Source: Vibrio plantisponsor
Lineage (GTDB): Bacteria > Pseudomonadota > Gammaproteobacteria > Enterobacterales > Vibrionaceae
Reading direction: 5' to 3'
Assembly (NCBI RefSeq): GCF_013041605.1
Contig: NZ_JABEQC010000011.1
Coordinates: 62,001 to 126,000, forward strand
Length of the DNA stretch: 64,000 nucleotides
In this document: positions 25,937 to 33,622 of the stretch, piece after piece
Numbering within the stretch: the first letter of the stretch is position 1
Layout: each line of letters opens with the position of its first letter
The notes under the pieces: model-generated
What the model saw: only the letters and a program-made list of their open reading frames with translations
The model's database searches: none
What the model was told of the DNA's origin: nothing
Made by a program: the position numbers and the translations under genes

Positions 25937-27163
25937 ATGTACACCACTTATGTAGCACGACAACCGATATTAAATTCGAAACGTCATACTTTAGGGTATG
26001 AGTTGTTGTTTCGTGACGGCGAGAAAAATAGTTTCCCTCAGCATGTGGATGCTGATCGTGCTACTTATCGTCTGATTGTTGAGAACTTTCTTTCGATTGG
26101 GACAAATCCTGCCATTGACAGCTCTCGTTGCTTTATCAATTTCCCCTATAACAGCCTGATCCGTAGGCTGCCACTCACTCTGCCTAAGCAAAAGATAGTG
26201 ATTGAAGTACTGGAAACTTGCCGCCCTACGGATGAGCTTCTGGAAGCGATTATTGAACTGAATAACGAAGGTTATTTGATTGCATTGGATGACTTCGTCT
26301 ATTCGCCTGAGTGGGAACGATTTCTGCCTTACGTGCAAATTATTAAGCTCGATATTATGGCGATGGGGATTGAAGCCGCTTGTGCGATGGTGAAAAAACA
26401 ACTCGCCAGAGGCAGCAGAAAACGCTATCTCGCGGAAAGAGTTGAGACGGAAGATGAATTCCGCACCGCCCGAGAGGCCGGTTTCCGATTTTTCCAAGGC
26501 TATTTTTTCAGTAAGCCGGAAATCATCAAACAACGTTATGTGAGCCCCAAACACATTGTGGCTATGCAGCTTTTCCAAGAAGTGTGTAAACCGCATGTCG
26601 ACTTCGTGCGTGTGGAACAGTTGGTGGCTAAAGATGTCGCGCTTTCTTATAAGCTACTCTGTTTTGTTAACAGCATAACGGAACGCATTGAGGTACCCAT
26701 TTCTTCATTTCGTCAGGCCTTGGTTTATCTTGGGCAGGACAGACTCAAAATCTTCGTATCGCTGGCGGTTGCTTCTTATATTTCCAATCATAAGCCCAAA
26801 GAGCTGTATAACTTGTCGTTGCAGCGAGCGCAGTTCTGCCAACTCACCGCTACCCGCCGCAAGTTTAATGAGCACAAAGATCAAGCATTTCTAATCGGCT
26901 TATTCTCGGTGCTGGATGCGATGTTAGATATTTCCCTCGACGTTATTGTTGAACAATTGCCACTGACTGAGTCCGTTAAAGAAGCGTTGGATAAGCGATT
27001 AGGACCATTTGGAGAGTTACTAAATCTCGAAGAATGCTTTGAAAAAGCCGACTGGCAAGGTGTGCAGGACTACTGCGAGTTACTCGGTCTTCCATTTGAG
27101 GATACGGCACGAGATCTCAACGAAGCACAACGTTGGAGCCAAGAGACAAGCAACTTGGTTTAA
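25937..27163 (+). CDS. EAL-HDOD protein (c-di-GMP phosphodiesterase-like)
   Basis: The 408-residue protein has an EAL domain (about 5-200) and an HDOD domain (about 205-395), the YuxH-type layout. Active-site positions are partly kept: YELLFR for the EAL motif, CFINFP, VIEVLE, ALDDFV (DDFG loses its Gly), IIKLD, LAERVET and QGYFFSKP. Activity is therefore plausible but not certain. Vibrio CdgJ, a phosphodiesterase that promotes motility, has the same architecture. The 272-base upstream region shows no operator that I recognise. A strong terminator follows. Confidence 0.88.
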   Translation: MYTTYVARQPILNSKRHTLGYELLFRDGEKNSFPQHVDADRATYRLIVENFLSIGTNPAIDSSRCFINFPYNSLIRRLPLTLPKQKIVIEVLETCRPTDELLEAIIELNNEGYLIALDDFVYSPEWERFLPYVQIIKLDIMAMGIEAACAMVKKQLARGSRKRYLAERVETEDEFRTAREAGFRFFQGYFFSKPEIIKQRYVSPKHIVAMQLFQEVCKPHVDFVRVEQLVAKDVALSYKLLCFVNSITERIEVPISSFRQALVYLGQDRLKIFVSLAVASYISNHKPKELYNLSLQRAQFCQLTATRRKFNEHKDQAFLIGLFSVLDAMLDISLDVIVEQLPLTESVKEALDKRLGPFGELLNLEECFEKADWQGVQDYCELLGLPFEDTARDLNEAQRWSQETSNLV

Positions 27164-27250
27164 GAGACTAAGTCTCAATAACCTTTACCACGAATAACCA
27201 GCGAACTTTCGCCCGTGGTTTGGGTTAGATGAATTTTTTATGACAGTAAC

Positions 27251-27278
27251 GGCACGCGCATTGACGCGTGCTTTTTTA
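27251..27278 (+). terminator. Terminator after the EAL-HDOD gene
   Basis: GCACGCG-CATTGA-CGCGTGC is followed by TTTTTTA. It lies just before the arsR promoter region and insulates the arsenic operon. Confidence 0.85.
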
Positions 27279-27289
27279 TATCTAATATA

Positions 27290-27311
27290 TTCACATGTCC
27301 GTATATGTGAG
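27290..27311. promoter_or_regulatory. Putative ArsR operator
   Basis: TCACAT (27291-27296) and ATGTGA (27305-27310) form an inverted repeat separated by 8 bases, inside an AT-rich stretch directly before the arsR start. Position and ATAT-rich arms fit ArsR/SmtB-type operators, which overlap their own promoter. Arsenite would release the repressor. Confidence 0.55.
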
Positions 27312-27319
27312 AGATGCCT

Positions 27320-27658
27320 ATGTTACCTCATCAGTTTTTTAAACTTCTTGCAGATGAAACTCGAATGAGATGTTTATTGCTAATCGCAAGAGAACAAAGG
27401 TTGTGCGTGTGTGAGTTAACGCATGCGCTTGATGAAAGCCAGCCTAAAATTTCTCGTCATCTTGCCCAGCTGCGTCAGTCGGGTGTCTTGATTGACGAAC
27501 GTCAAGGGCAGTGGGTGTACTACAAGGTTTCTGACCAGTTACCAGGGTGGCTGAACAAGATTATCGATGGTTTGAAGCATTCAAACTGTTTACAGCAGCA
27601 ATACAGTGTCGATACGCAGCGTTTGAGAGATATGACGGACAGACCGTCTTGCTGCTAA
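27320..27658 (+). CDS. arsR: ArsR-family arsenic-responsive repressor
   Basis: The protein of about 112 residues is a winged-helix repressor: FFKLLADETRMRCLL, the metalloid-binding CVCEL (Cys29, Cys31), and the recognition helix SQPKISRHLAQLR. It ends in CC, a possible extra metalloid ligand. I prefer the ATG at 27320, because GAGAG lies 6 bases upstream and the protein then begins MLPHQFFKLL as usual; the ATG at 27314 is possible. It leads the operon arsR-gapdh-phosphatase-arsJ and very likely represses it. Confidence 0.92.
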   Translation: MLPHQFFKLLADETRMRCLLLIAREQRLCVCELTHALDESQPKISRHLAQLRQSGVLIDERQGQWVYYKVSDQLPGWLNKIIDGLKHSNCLQQQYSVDTQRLRDMTDRPSCC

Positions 27659-27740
27659 CGAATTGCTCCACATGCGCTTCTTATTAAAAGAACCGCTTGC
27701 TGCAAAAGCTTATTAATTTCAAATATTAGGGAAACGAAGA

Positions 27741-28745
27741 ATGACAATTAAAGTGGGTATTAACGGCTTTGGTCGTATTGGTCGATTAGCGATGCGTGCT
27801 GCGTACGATTGGCCTGAGTTGGAGTTTGTGCAAATTAACGATGTGGCTGGTGATGCCGCAACACTAGCGCATTTGTTGGAATTCGATTCTATTCAAGGTC
27901 GCTGGCACCATGAAGTTGCCGCTGAAGGCAATGAAATCGTCATCGCTGGTAAGCGTATCAAAACGACCCAGGAGCGCGATATCGCTGCGATTGACTGGTC
28001 TGGTTGTGATGTAGTGATTGAATCAACAGGTGTTCACCGTAAGACTTCATTCCTCAACAAGTATCTTGAGCAGGGTGTAAAACGTGTCGTTGTCTCTGCA
28101 CCAGTGAAAGAAGACGGTATCGCTAATATTGTTGTGGGTGTCAATGACCACATTTTTGACCCAGCACAGCATCGTATTGTGACTGCGGCTTCTTGTACCA
28201 CAAACTGTATTGCACCAGTGGTAAAAGTGATTCATGAGAAATTAGGTATCGAGCAATCTTCTTTCACCACCATTCACGATTTAACCAACACTCAAACCAT
28301 CCTTGATGCACCACATAAAGATCTACGTCGTGCACGTGCATGTGGCATGAGTTTGATTCCAACTACAACAGGTAGTGCAACCGCTATCGTGGAAATTTTC
28401 CCTGAACTGGCAGGCAAAATTAACGGTCATGCCGTGCGTGTTCCACTGGCGAACGCATCGCTGACGGACATCATTTTTGACGTCAAACGTGATACTACAG
28501 CTGAAGAAGTTAATGCATTGCTGAAAGAAGCATCTGAAGGTGAGCTTAAAGGCATTCTAGGTTTTGAAGAGAAGCCGTTAGTGTCTATCGACTATCGTGG
28601 CGATCAGCGTTCAACCATCGTTGATGCTCTATCGACTATGGTTGTTGGGACGCGCATGGTGAAAATCTATGCTTGGTATGACAATGAAATGGGCTACGCA
28701 ACCCGTACGGCAGAACTCGTTCGTAAAGTAGGGGAGGCACAATAA
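27741..28745 (+). CDS. ArsJ-associated glyceraldehyde-3-phosphate dehydrogenase
   Basis: The 334-residue protein is a complete GAPDH with [10 protein letters not shown] for NAD binding, the catalytic cysteine in [10 protein letters not shown] and [11 protein letters not shown] near the C-terminus. In arsJ operons this enzyme uses arsenate in place of phosphate on glyceraldehyde-3-phosphate, giving 1-arseno-3-phosphoglycerate. ArsJ exports that product, or it breaks down again. The operon context is what distinguishes it from glycolytic GapA. The stop codon overlaps the start of the phosphatase gene (AATAATG). Confidence 0.93.
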   Translation: MTIKVGINGFGRIGRLAMRAAYDWPELEFVQINDVAGDAATLAHLLEFDSIQGRWHHEVAAEGNEIVIAGKRIKTTQERDIAAIDWSGCDVVIESTGVHRKTSFLNKYLEQGVKRVVVSAPVKEDGIANIVVGVNDHIFDPAQHRIVTAASCTTNCIAPVVKVIHEKLGIEQSSFTTIHDLTNTQTILDAPHKDLRRARACGMSLIPTTTGSATAIVEIFPELAGKINGHAVRVPLANASLTDIIFDVKRDTTAEEVNALLKEASEGELKGILGFEEKPLVSIDYRGDQRSTIVDALSTMVVGTRMVKIYAWYDNEMGYATRTAELVRKVGEAQ

Positions 28746-29257
28746 TGTCTAATTCAACCAAGGTTCACCCTACTTGGGAGCTTACTGTTGACTCATCAGC
28801 GTTAGTATTAATGCCGTGTCCGGGAACCAAAGATCTGGGTTTAGCTGAAAGTATTCAGCAGCTAAAAGAAAGTGGTGTGAAAGCCATTGTCACTGCTATT
28901 ACCCGTGAAGAGATGCATGAAAAACACGTTGAAGAGCTGGGCGCAATCGCTCAAGCCAATGGTATCTCTTGGATTCACCTGCCGATTGAAGACGACGCTG
29001 TGCCGGATGAAATGTTTACAGAGCACTGGCCAACTGTAAGCCCACAGCTTCGCAGCCTTCTCAAAAAAGGCGACAAAGTGGCGCTCCACTGTATGGGTGG
29101 TTCTGGTCGTACAGGTTTATTAGCGGCACATCTGTTGCTGGATATGAACTGGGAACTGGAAACCATTATTTCTCAAGTTCAAGCCTTACGTCCGGGTGCG
29201 TTCACCAAGCCCGAGCAACGTGAATATATTGAAAACGTAGCGGCAGTGATCAGCTAA
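28745..29257 (+). CDS. Dual-specificity/CDKN3-type protein phosphatase in the ars operon
   Basis: The 170-residue protein is a cysteine-based phosphatase with the P-loop HCMGGSGRTG (Cys116, Arg122) and a candidate general acid in IEDDAVPDE (about 82-88). It has the compact fold of CDKN3 or atypical dual-specificity phosphatases. It is not an ArsC arsenate reductase: the low-molecular-weight signature CX5R at the N-terminus is absent. It overlaps the GAPDH stop by one base and precedes arsJ, so it is co-expressed with the arsenate-export pair. Its substrate is unknown; the phosphoglycerate product or an arsenylated intermediate is a guess. Confidence 0.85.
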   Translation: MSNSTKVHPTWELTVDSSALVLMPCPGTKDLGLAESIQQLKESGVKAIVTAITREEMHEKHVEELGAIAQANGISWIHLPIEDDAVPDEMFTEHWPTVSPQLRSLLKKGDKVALHCMGGSGRTGLLAAHLLLDMNWELETIISQVQALRPGAFTKPEQREYIENVAAVIS

Positions 29258-29260
29258 TTA

Positions 29261-29289
29261 AGCTTTGGGATCATTATGATCCCAAAGCT
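29261..29289. repeat. Perfect inverted repeat before arsJ
   Basis: A 13-bp perfect inverted repeat (AGCTTTGGGATCA / TGATCCCAAAGCT) with a 3-base loop TTA lies between the phosphatase stop and the arsJ start. It lacks a T run, so it is not a normal terminator. It may stabilise the upstream mRNA or reduce arsJ expression. Confidence 0.9.
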
Positions 29290-29306
29290 CCCTTTGGATC
29301 AGTATT

Positions 29307-30530
29307 ATGTTGAAAGTGATTTCAAATTTGGATTCATCGATCCGCCAATACATGTTAGTGACGTTCAATTACTGGAACTTTACTCTCACGGATGGCGCAT
29401 TGAGGATGCTGGTGGTGTTGTATTTCCATCAGTTGGGCTATGGAACCTTAGCAATAGCTTCTTTGTTCTTGTTTTATGAGTTCTTTGGCGTTGTGACCAA
29501 TCTGGTTGGTGGTTGGTTAGGTGCTAGACTCGGTCTGAACAGAACGATGAATATTGGCCTAGCGATGCAAATCATTGCGCTGGTTATGCTCGCTGTTCCT
29601 CCAGCTTGGTTGACGATTCCATGGGTAATGGCTGCTCAGGCGATGTCTGGTATCGCAAAAGATCTCAACAAAATGAGCGCGAAAAGTGCGATTAAGACTC
29701 TGGTGCCTGATGAGCAACAGGGGGCTCTGTATCGTTGGATTGCAGTATTAACTGGGTCAAAAAATGCGTTAAAAGGGCTAGGCTTTTTCCTTGGCGGTTT
29801 GTTGTTAACAGCGGTTGGCTTTAAAGGCGCGGTACTGCTGATGGCTGCAGTTTTGACACTCGTGCTGATTGGTAGCTTGTCAGGGCTTAAACAGGAGCTG
29901 GGTAAAGCGAAGAATAAACCCAAGTTCTCTGAGATTTTTTCTAAGTCTCCGGCGGTGAATATTCTTTCTGCGGCTCGAATGTTTCTGTTTGGTGCTCGTG
30001 ACGTTTGGTTTGTGGTTGCTCTGCCGGTCTATTTGGGAACGGTATTCGAATGGGATCACCTTTGGGTGGGCGGTTTCCTAGCCTTGTGGGTGATTGGTTA
30101 CGGTATTGTGCAAAGCCAAGCTCCAGGAATTACAGGCAAGGCGAAGGGTAAAGTCCCTGATGGGCATGCTGCGTTTCGTTGGGCGTTAGGGTTAAGTATC
30201 GTGACGGCGGCTGTGGCGTTGGGTATCAGCCAAAACTGGCATCCTCAATGGGTGATCGTGATTGGTTTAATGCTGTTTGGCGCCGTATTCGCGGTGAACT
30301 CATCGCTTCACTCCTATTTGATTGTCAGCTACGCCAAAGGAGACGGTGTCTCTCTTGATGTTGGCTTCTATTACATGGCTAACGCGATGGGACGACTGAT
30401 TGGAACCATATTGTCTGGTTATCTCTTTCAGGTGAGTGGTTTAGCCGCCTGTTTATGGGTGTCATTAGGCTTTTTAATTGTGACCAGCATCATCTCATTA
30501 CGCCTACCAAGACTGAGCAGTCAGAATTGA
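29307..30530 (+). CDS. arsJ: Organoarsenical efflux MFS transporter ArsJ
   Basis: The 407-residue membrane protein has about 11-12 transmembrane helices and the ArsJ signature regions RQYMLVTFNYW, LTDGALRMLVVLYFHQLG and FFGVVTNLVGGWLGARLG. ArsJ exports 1-arseno-3-phosphoglycerate and with GAPDH confers resistance to arsenate without reduction to arsenite. The start at 29307 aligns with other ArsJ N-termini; only a weak GGAT is seen upstream, and the inverted repeat lies just before it. Confidence 0.94.
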   Translation: MLKVISNLDSSIRQYMLVTFNYWNFTLTDGALRMLVVLYFHQLGYGTLAIASLFLFYEFFGVVTNLVGGWLGARLGLNRTMNIGLAMQIIALVMLAVPPAWLTIPWVMAAQAMSGIAKDLNKMSAKSAIKTLVPDEQQGALYRWIAVLTGSKNALKGLGFFLGGLLLTAVGFKGAVLLMAAVLTLVLIGSLSGLKQELGKAKNKPKFSEIFSKSPAVNILSAARMFLFGARDVWFVVALPVYLGTVFEWDHLWVGGFLALWVIGYGIVQSQAPGITGKAKGKVPDGHAAFRWALGLSIVTAAVALGISQNWHPQWVIVIGLMLFGAVFAVNSSLHSYLIVSYAKGDGVSLDVGFYYMANAMGRLIGTILSGYLFQVSGLAACLWVSLGFLIVTSIISLRLPRLSSQN

Positions 30531-30559
30531 ATTCCTGAACCGAAGTAAGTTCTAACACT

Positions 30560-30583
30560 AAGCCCTCCAATGAGGGCTTTTTT
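30560..30583 (+). terminator. Terminator of the ars operon
   Basis: AAGCCCTC-CAAT-GAGGGCTT followed by TTTTA, 30 bases after the arsJ stop codon. Confidence 0.88.
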
Positions 30584-30736
30584 ATATCTCATTTTTTCTA
30601 TTTGTTTACTCTCTGATATTCAATCAGTGTAATGTTGACTAAGGTTTACCACTGACTGACGTACTATTTTAATTGTGCTTTATAGTTGTAAATGAAAAAT
30701 AGTTTCGAGTGCAGATTGACTAGAGAGAATCGTTGA

Positions 30737-31750
30737 ATGACAAAACGAGTAATATTTTTTGATTTAATGCGCTGTGTGGCTGCGGTGGCGGTAATTGCGA
30801 TTCATGTCCTTGCTCCTTATCGGGAGCTGCAAAACTCGATTCCTTATGGTGAATGGCTGACAGCCGTTACGGTAAACGGCATGACTCGCTGGGCGGTACC
30901 TGTGTTTATTTTGATCTCTGGTGCCTTGATGCTAAGTGATACGCGTACTTTTGATTTTGGTTATTACGTTAAAAGACGTCTTGGAAAGGTACTCGTTCCT
31001 TTCATTGCTTGGTCTGTCTTTTATGCCTACCTTTCTGGCTGGAGTTCTGCTGGCTTCGATTCTGCGTTAGCAATGGAAGTACTGCAAAATAGCCCGCACC
31101 ATGAGACGTACTACCATCTGGGCTTTTTCTACTATTTCATCCCGCTTTATTTCGTTATTCCTGTACTGCAGTGGTTGATGAAACGAACGGATGACACGGC
31201 TTGGTATGTCTATCTTGGTATGTGGTTAATCACTACCACGTTATTCTTGTTCCATATTGATGGCCCTTGGAGCTATGAGATTTGGCTCTATACAGGCTAT
31301 TTACCGCTTGGATATCTGCTTTATAAAAAGCTGCCGATTAATCCAGTAACGGTCGGGTTAGCGGTTGTTTTAGGCGGTATTTCTTTCTACTTTACGGTGA
31401 ATTCGGTAGTTGAGCTCAGTCTCGCAAATGGTGAGTACAGTGTCGGTCGCTGGTTCTCATACAAAACGCTTAACGTTGTGGTGGCGGCTAGTATGGTTTT
31501 CGTTTTGTGCCGAGCTGTTGGAGAATCATTATCAGAAGGTGCGAAGAAAGTGGTGAGCGTAATCAGCCAGCATAGTTTGGGTATTTATCTGCTTCACCCG
31601 ATTTTCCTTTGGCCAATGAAAGAGTTTGGTTGGTATCAGGGTCATCCAGCATGGGTCATACCATTATGGATAATCATTAGCGGTGCAGGTGCGCTGGCGG
31701 TGAGTTGGTTATTGTCACAATCGTCCAAGACTCGCTGGTTACTGCCTTAG
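30737..31750 (+). CDS. Inner-membrane acyltransferase (acyltransferase 3 family)
   Basis: The 337-residue protein has about ten transmembrane helices and the acyltransferase-3 hallmarks FFDLMRCVAAVAVIAIHV, with the catalytic-type histidine, and RWAVPVFILISGAL. The WecH/YiaH and OatA families use this fold to O-acetylate surface glycans. The overall pattern is closest to the WecH-like group, but the acceptor is not evident. It is a single gene between the ars terminator and a convergent DUF2500 gene. Confidence 0.85.
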   Translation: MTKRVIFFDLMRCVAAVAVIAIHVLAPYRELQNSIPYGEWLTAVTVNGMTRWAVPVFILISGALMLSDTRTFDFGYYVKRRLGKVLVPFIAWSVFYAYLSGWSSAGFDSALAMEVLQNSPHHETYYHLGFFYYFIPLYFVIPVLQWLMKRTDDTAWYVYLGMWLITTTLFLFHIDGPWSYEIWLYTGYLPLGYLLYKKLPINPVTVGLAVVLGGISFYFTVNSVVELSLANGEYSVGRWFSYKTLNVVVAASMVFVLCRAVGESLSEGAKKVVSVISQHSLGIYLLHPIFLWPMKEFGWYQGHPAWVIPLWIIISGAGALAVSWLLSQSSKTRWLLP

Positions 31751-31789
31751 TCCAGACCACTGAGCTTACGGGATAACGATGATGCCTCG

Positions 31790-32119
31790 TTAACGTAGTA
31801 AGGAAAAGTGAATGAACTGAGTTCCTCTATAGGTGAGTATGCCTTTATCACCAGGATTTAAAGCGTGAAAGTAGTGCGCTCCCACTTGGAACTCTCGTTT
31901 TGGACCCAAGCGGCCTTTTTGCACGTAGATCCAAAATTCTTGATCATCTTCTCCTATGAAAGGATTGTCTACCGTGATGGACTGCTTATCGAGAATAGTG
32001 ACTTGAGTTTGTTTCTCTGGTGCGTTTTCACCTTGCATATGGCGTCGGTAGAAGCGAGAAAAAAGTAAGAGCGCCACTACAAGCAGCATGATGAGTGTTG
32101 CAAGCAAAGTAATCTGCAT
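31790..32119 (-). CDS. DUF2500 family protein (YhhM-like)
   Basis: The 109-residue protein has one N-terminal transmembrane segment (about 3-22) and a small beta-rich domain with VTILDKQ, LGPKREFQVG and GDKGILTYRGTQFIHF, the DUF2500 pattern. Function is unknown. In E. coli yhhM lies next to yhhN; here a YhhN-like gene is about 1.5 kb away, so the pair has been separated by other genes. Confidence 0.8.
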   Translation of the reverse strand: MQITLLATLIMLLVVALLLFSRFYRRHMQGENAPEKQTQVTILDKQSITVDNPFIGEDDQEFWIYVQKGRLGPKREFQVGAHYFHALNPGDKGILTYRGTQFIHFSLLR

Positions 32120-32352
32120 AGTGACTCCCAGAGCAAAATGATGGTTTCATTTTACGTATTAGTTTGATTTTTCGTGTTACGTAACGTTATAAAAGGGATG
32201 TAGCGCGTTGATTGGTCTTATTTTTTCGGCGCACTTCACACTTTGTTGCTTGGCTTTGTCAATACTTAAAGTGAGATACGTATAAATAGAAAAGCCCATC
32301 AGCGGAAGCCGAAGAATCAGTATAGTGATGGCAATTTAAAAGGAGAACTTCG

Positions 32353-32721
32353 ATGTCGGATATAGAACAAGTTGTTCTTCGTACTCGAAAGTTAGAAAAA
32401 TTATTGCGCGAGCAGTACCACGCGCGAGGCAAAGGACTGCATCAGTTAATCAGCAGTTGTGAAGAACGGTTACCCCATGATGTCATCGCGAAACTGCGTT
32501 TTATAGCGACAATTCGCAACAAGGTAGTGCATGAGGATCGTTATAAGCTTGAGGACCGCAGAGCGTTTTTATCTGTGTGTAAAGAGTGTGAAAAAGAACT
32601 CACACCTCGCAGCAATCGTTTTGTATGGGGAATTGTAATTTCATTAGTCATGTTCATGACTGTGACGGCTCTTGTTTTCTACTACATACACTGGGAAGAA
32701 TTGAGCAAACACATTCAGTAG
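32353..32721 (+). CDS. DUF4145/HEPN-like protein with C-terminal membrane anchor
   Basis: The 122-residue protein has a helical N-terminal domain with the motif RNKVVHE (Arg55 to His60), which fits both DUF4145 and the R-x4-6-H catalytic motif of HEPN ribonucleases. A single transmembrane segment follows at about 90-113, then a short tail. It has a strong ribosome-binding site (AAGGAG 7 bases before ATG) and its own terminator. Membrane-anchored relatives of unknown function occur in Vibrio. RNase activity is only a possibility; no toxin-antitoxin partner is adjacent apart from the 26-residue gene on the other strand. Confidence 0.7.
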   Translation: MSDIEQVVLRTRKLEKLLREQYHARGKGLHQLISSCEERLPHDVIAKLRFIATIRNKVVHEDRYKLEDRRAFLSVCKECEKELTPRSNRFVWGIVISLVMFMTVTALVFYYIHWEELSKHIQ

Positions 32722-32746
32722 CAGCGAAACGTTTAACAATTTGAAA

Positions 32747-32777
32747 ATAAAAAAGGACGCAATAGCGTCCTTTTTTA
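32747..32777. terminator. Bidirectional terminator
   Basis: AAAAAAGGACGC-AATA-GCGTCCTTTTTT is a perfect stem with flanking A and T runs. It ends the gene on the left and the small minus-strand gene at 32794-32874. Confidence 0.9.
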
Positions 32778-32793
32778 TTTGTATAACATAGGG

Positions 32794-32874
32794 TTAGTAC
32801 ATCATTGGCAGTGTCATCAAGCCAACGATAACTGCGATCATTACCAAACCTTGTTTTTGAGATGAAGAAATCAT
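32794..32874 (-). CDS. 26-residue putative small membrane protein
   Basis: This reading frame encodes MISSSQKQGLVMIAV and ends MTLPMMY (26 residues); the middle from about residue 9 to 25 is a hydrophobic helix long enough to span the membrane. An excellent ribosome-binding site, AAGGAG, lies 8 bases before the ATG, and the stop codon is 17 bases from a bidirectional terminator. These three signals together make it a credible small gene. I do not recognise a named family. It is convergent with the HEPN-like gene. Confidence 0.7.
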   Translation of the reverse strand: MISSSQKQGLVMIAVIVGLMTLPMMY

Positions 32875-32889
32875 AACACTGCTCCTTTT

Positions 32890-33520
32890 CTGCCTATTCA
32901 CCTGTGGAATTAGATTAACACTGTTTTAATGGCTTGATCAATACATTCTTTGGTAATGGCTTAAAATAATAACTTTAACTGGTCGTATTTGCTCGATTTT
33001 GGTGATGTTTACGTATGTTTTTGGTGCGTTCATTTAATCGCCCTTGTGGCTTTTTATTGCACTATTTGTTTTTAAGTGTATGAATAATATGTTTTTAAAT
33101 GTGTTTTAATAGTGTTCTATTTCGTTTTTTTTATTGTGAGAGGGTTTTGGTGTGCTTTTGTCTTGTTAACGTAAATTTGTTGTTGTTTATCGTAAAATGT
33201 TTTTCTTTTTTGATATTTATTCTCATTAAATTTCGTTGTCTTGAGAAATTTAAATCATTACTAACCTCTAATTTTGTTTTTTGTCATTAGCTTGTTTGTG
33301 TTTTGTATTTTTTGATTTTTTATTAACTAACTTATTGTATTTTTTGTTTTTATTATTAAATATTGTCCGGTTAACACTAAAAAGCAAACGTTTGGCTTTT
33401 GGTTTTATTGTGAATATGAGTATGTAGGAGTTAACAGGCTTTGTTGTTGGCTCAACTTTGGTGTTTAATGAATTTGTATAGTTGTGTTGAGTCGCTTTTA
33501 GTGGGTGCCAGAGGAAAACC
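32890..33520. other. AT-rich, T-skewed region with no recognisable gene
   Basis: This stretch of about 630 bases is much richer in A+T than its surroundings and strongly biased to T on the plus strand (long runs of TTTT and TTTG). The apparent reading frames on both strands encode low-complexity Phe/Leu/Val or Lys/Asn/Thr peptides without ribosome-binding sites. I see no terminator, RNA or repeat family in it. It may be a silenced or degraded insertion or a long untranslated region. Confidence 0.6.
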
Positions 33521-33527
33521 GAGGACA

Positions 33528-33620
33528 ATGAATCCTAATCAAGATCCAATTTTTGTCTTTCATTTCTGGACATCCGATCTAACCTCTCTACACTGGCGGC
33601 AGATTGTTAATGAGGTATAG
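33528..33620 (+). CDS. Possible 30-residue leader peptide before the YhhN-like gene
   Basis: A 30-codon frame (begins MNPNQDPIFVFHFW, ends QIVNEV) has GAGGA 5 bases before its ATG and stops 2 bases before the start of the YhhN-like gene, whose ribosome-binding site (GAGG at 33612) lies inside it. Codon use looks normal. It could be a coupled leader peptide, or chance. Confidence 0.35.
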   Translation: MNPNQDPIFVFHFWTSDLTSLHWRQIVNEV

Positions 33621-33622
33621 GC

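Noticed and set aside
28745..29257. Phosphatase as an ArsC-type arsenate reductase
   Set aside because: The P-loop is HCMGGSGRTG near residue 115 in a dual-specificity fold, not the N-terminal CX5R loop and redox cysteines of thioredoxin-linked ArsC.
33099..33290. 63-codon plus-strand frame in the AT-rich island
   Set aside because: Phe/Leu/Val-rich translation of T-rich DNA, no ribosome-binding site.
33340..33420. Integron attC (VCR-like) element suggested by a TTAAC motif
   Set aside because: Only a short TTAACAC match occurs; no paired R', L' and stem structure is present.
33268..33528. 86-codon minus-strand frame in the AT-rich island
   Set aside because: Low-complexity Lys/Asn/Thr peptide from a TTG start; composition explains it.
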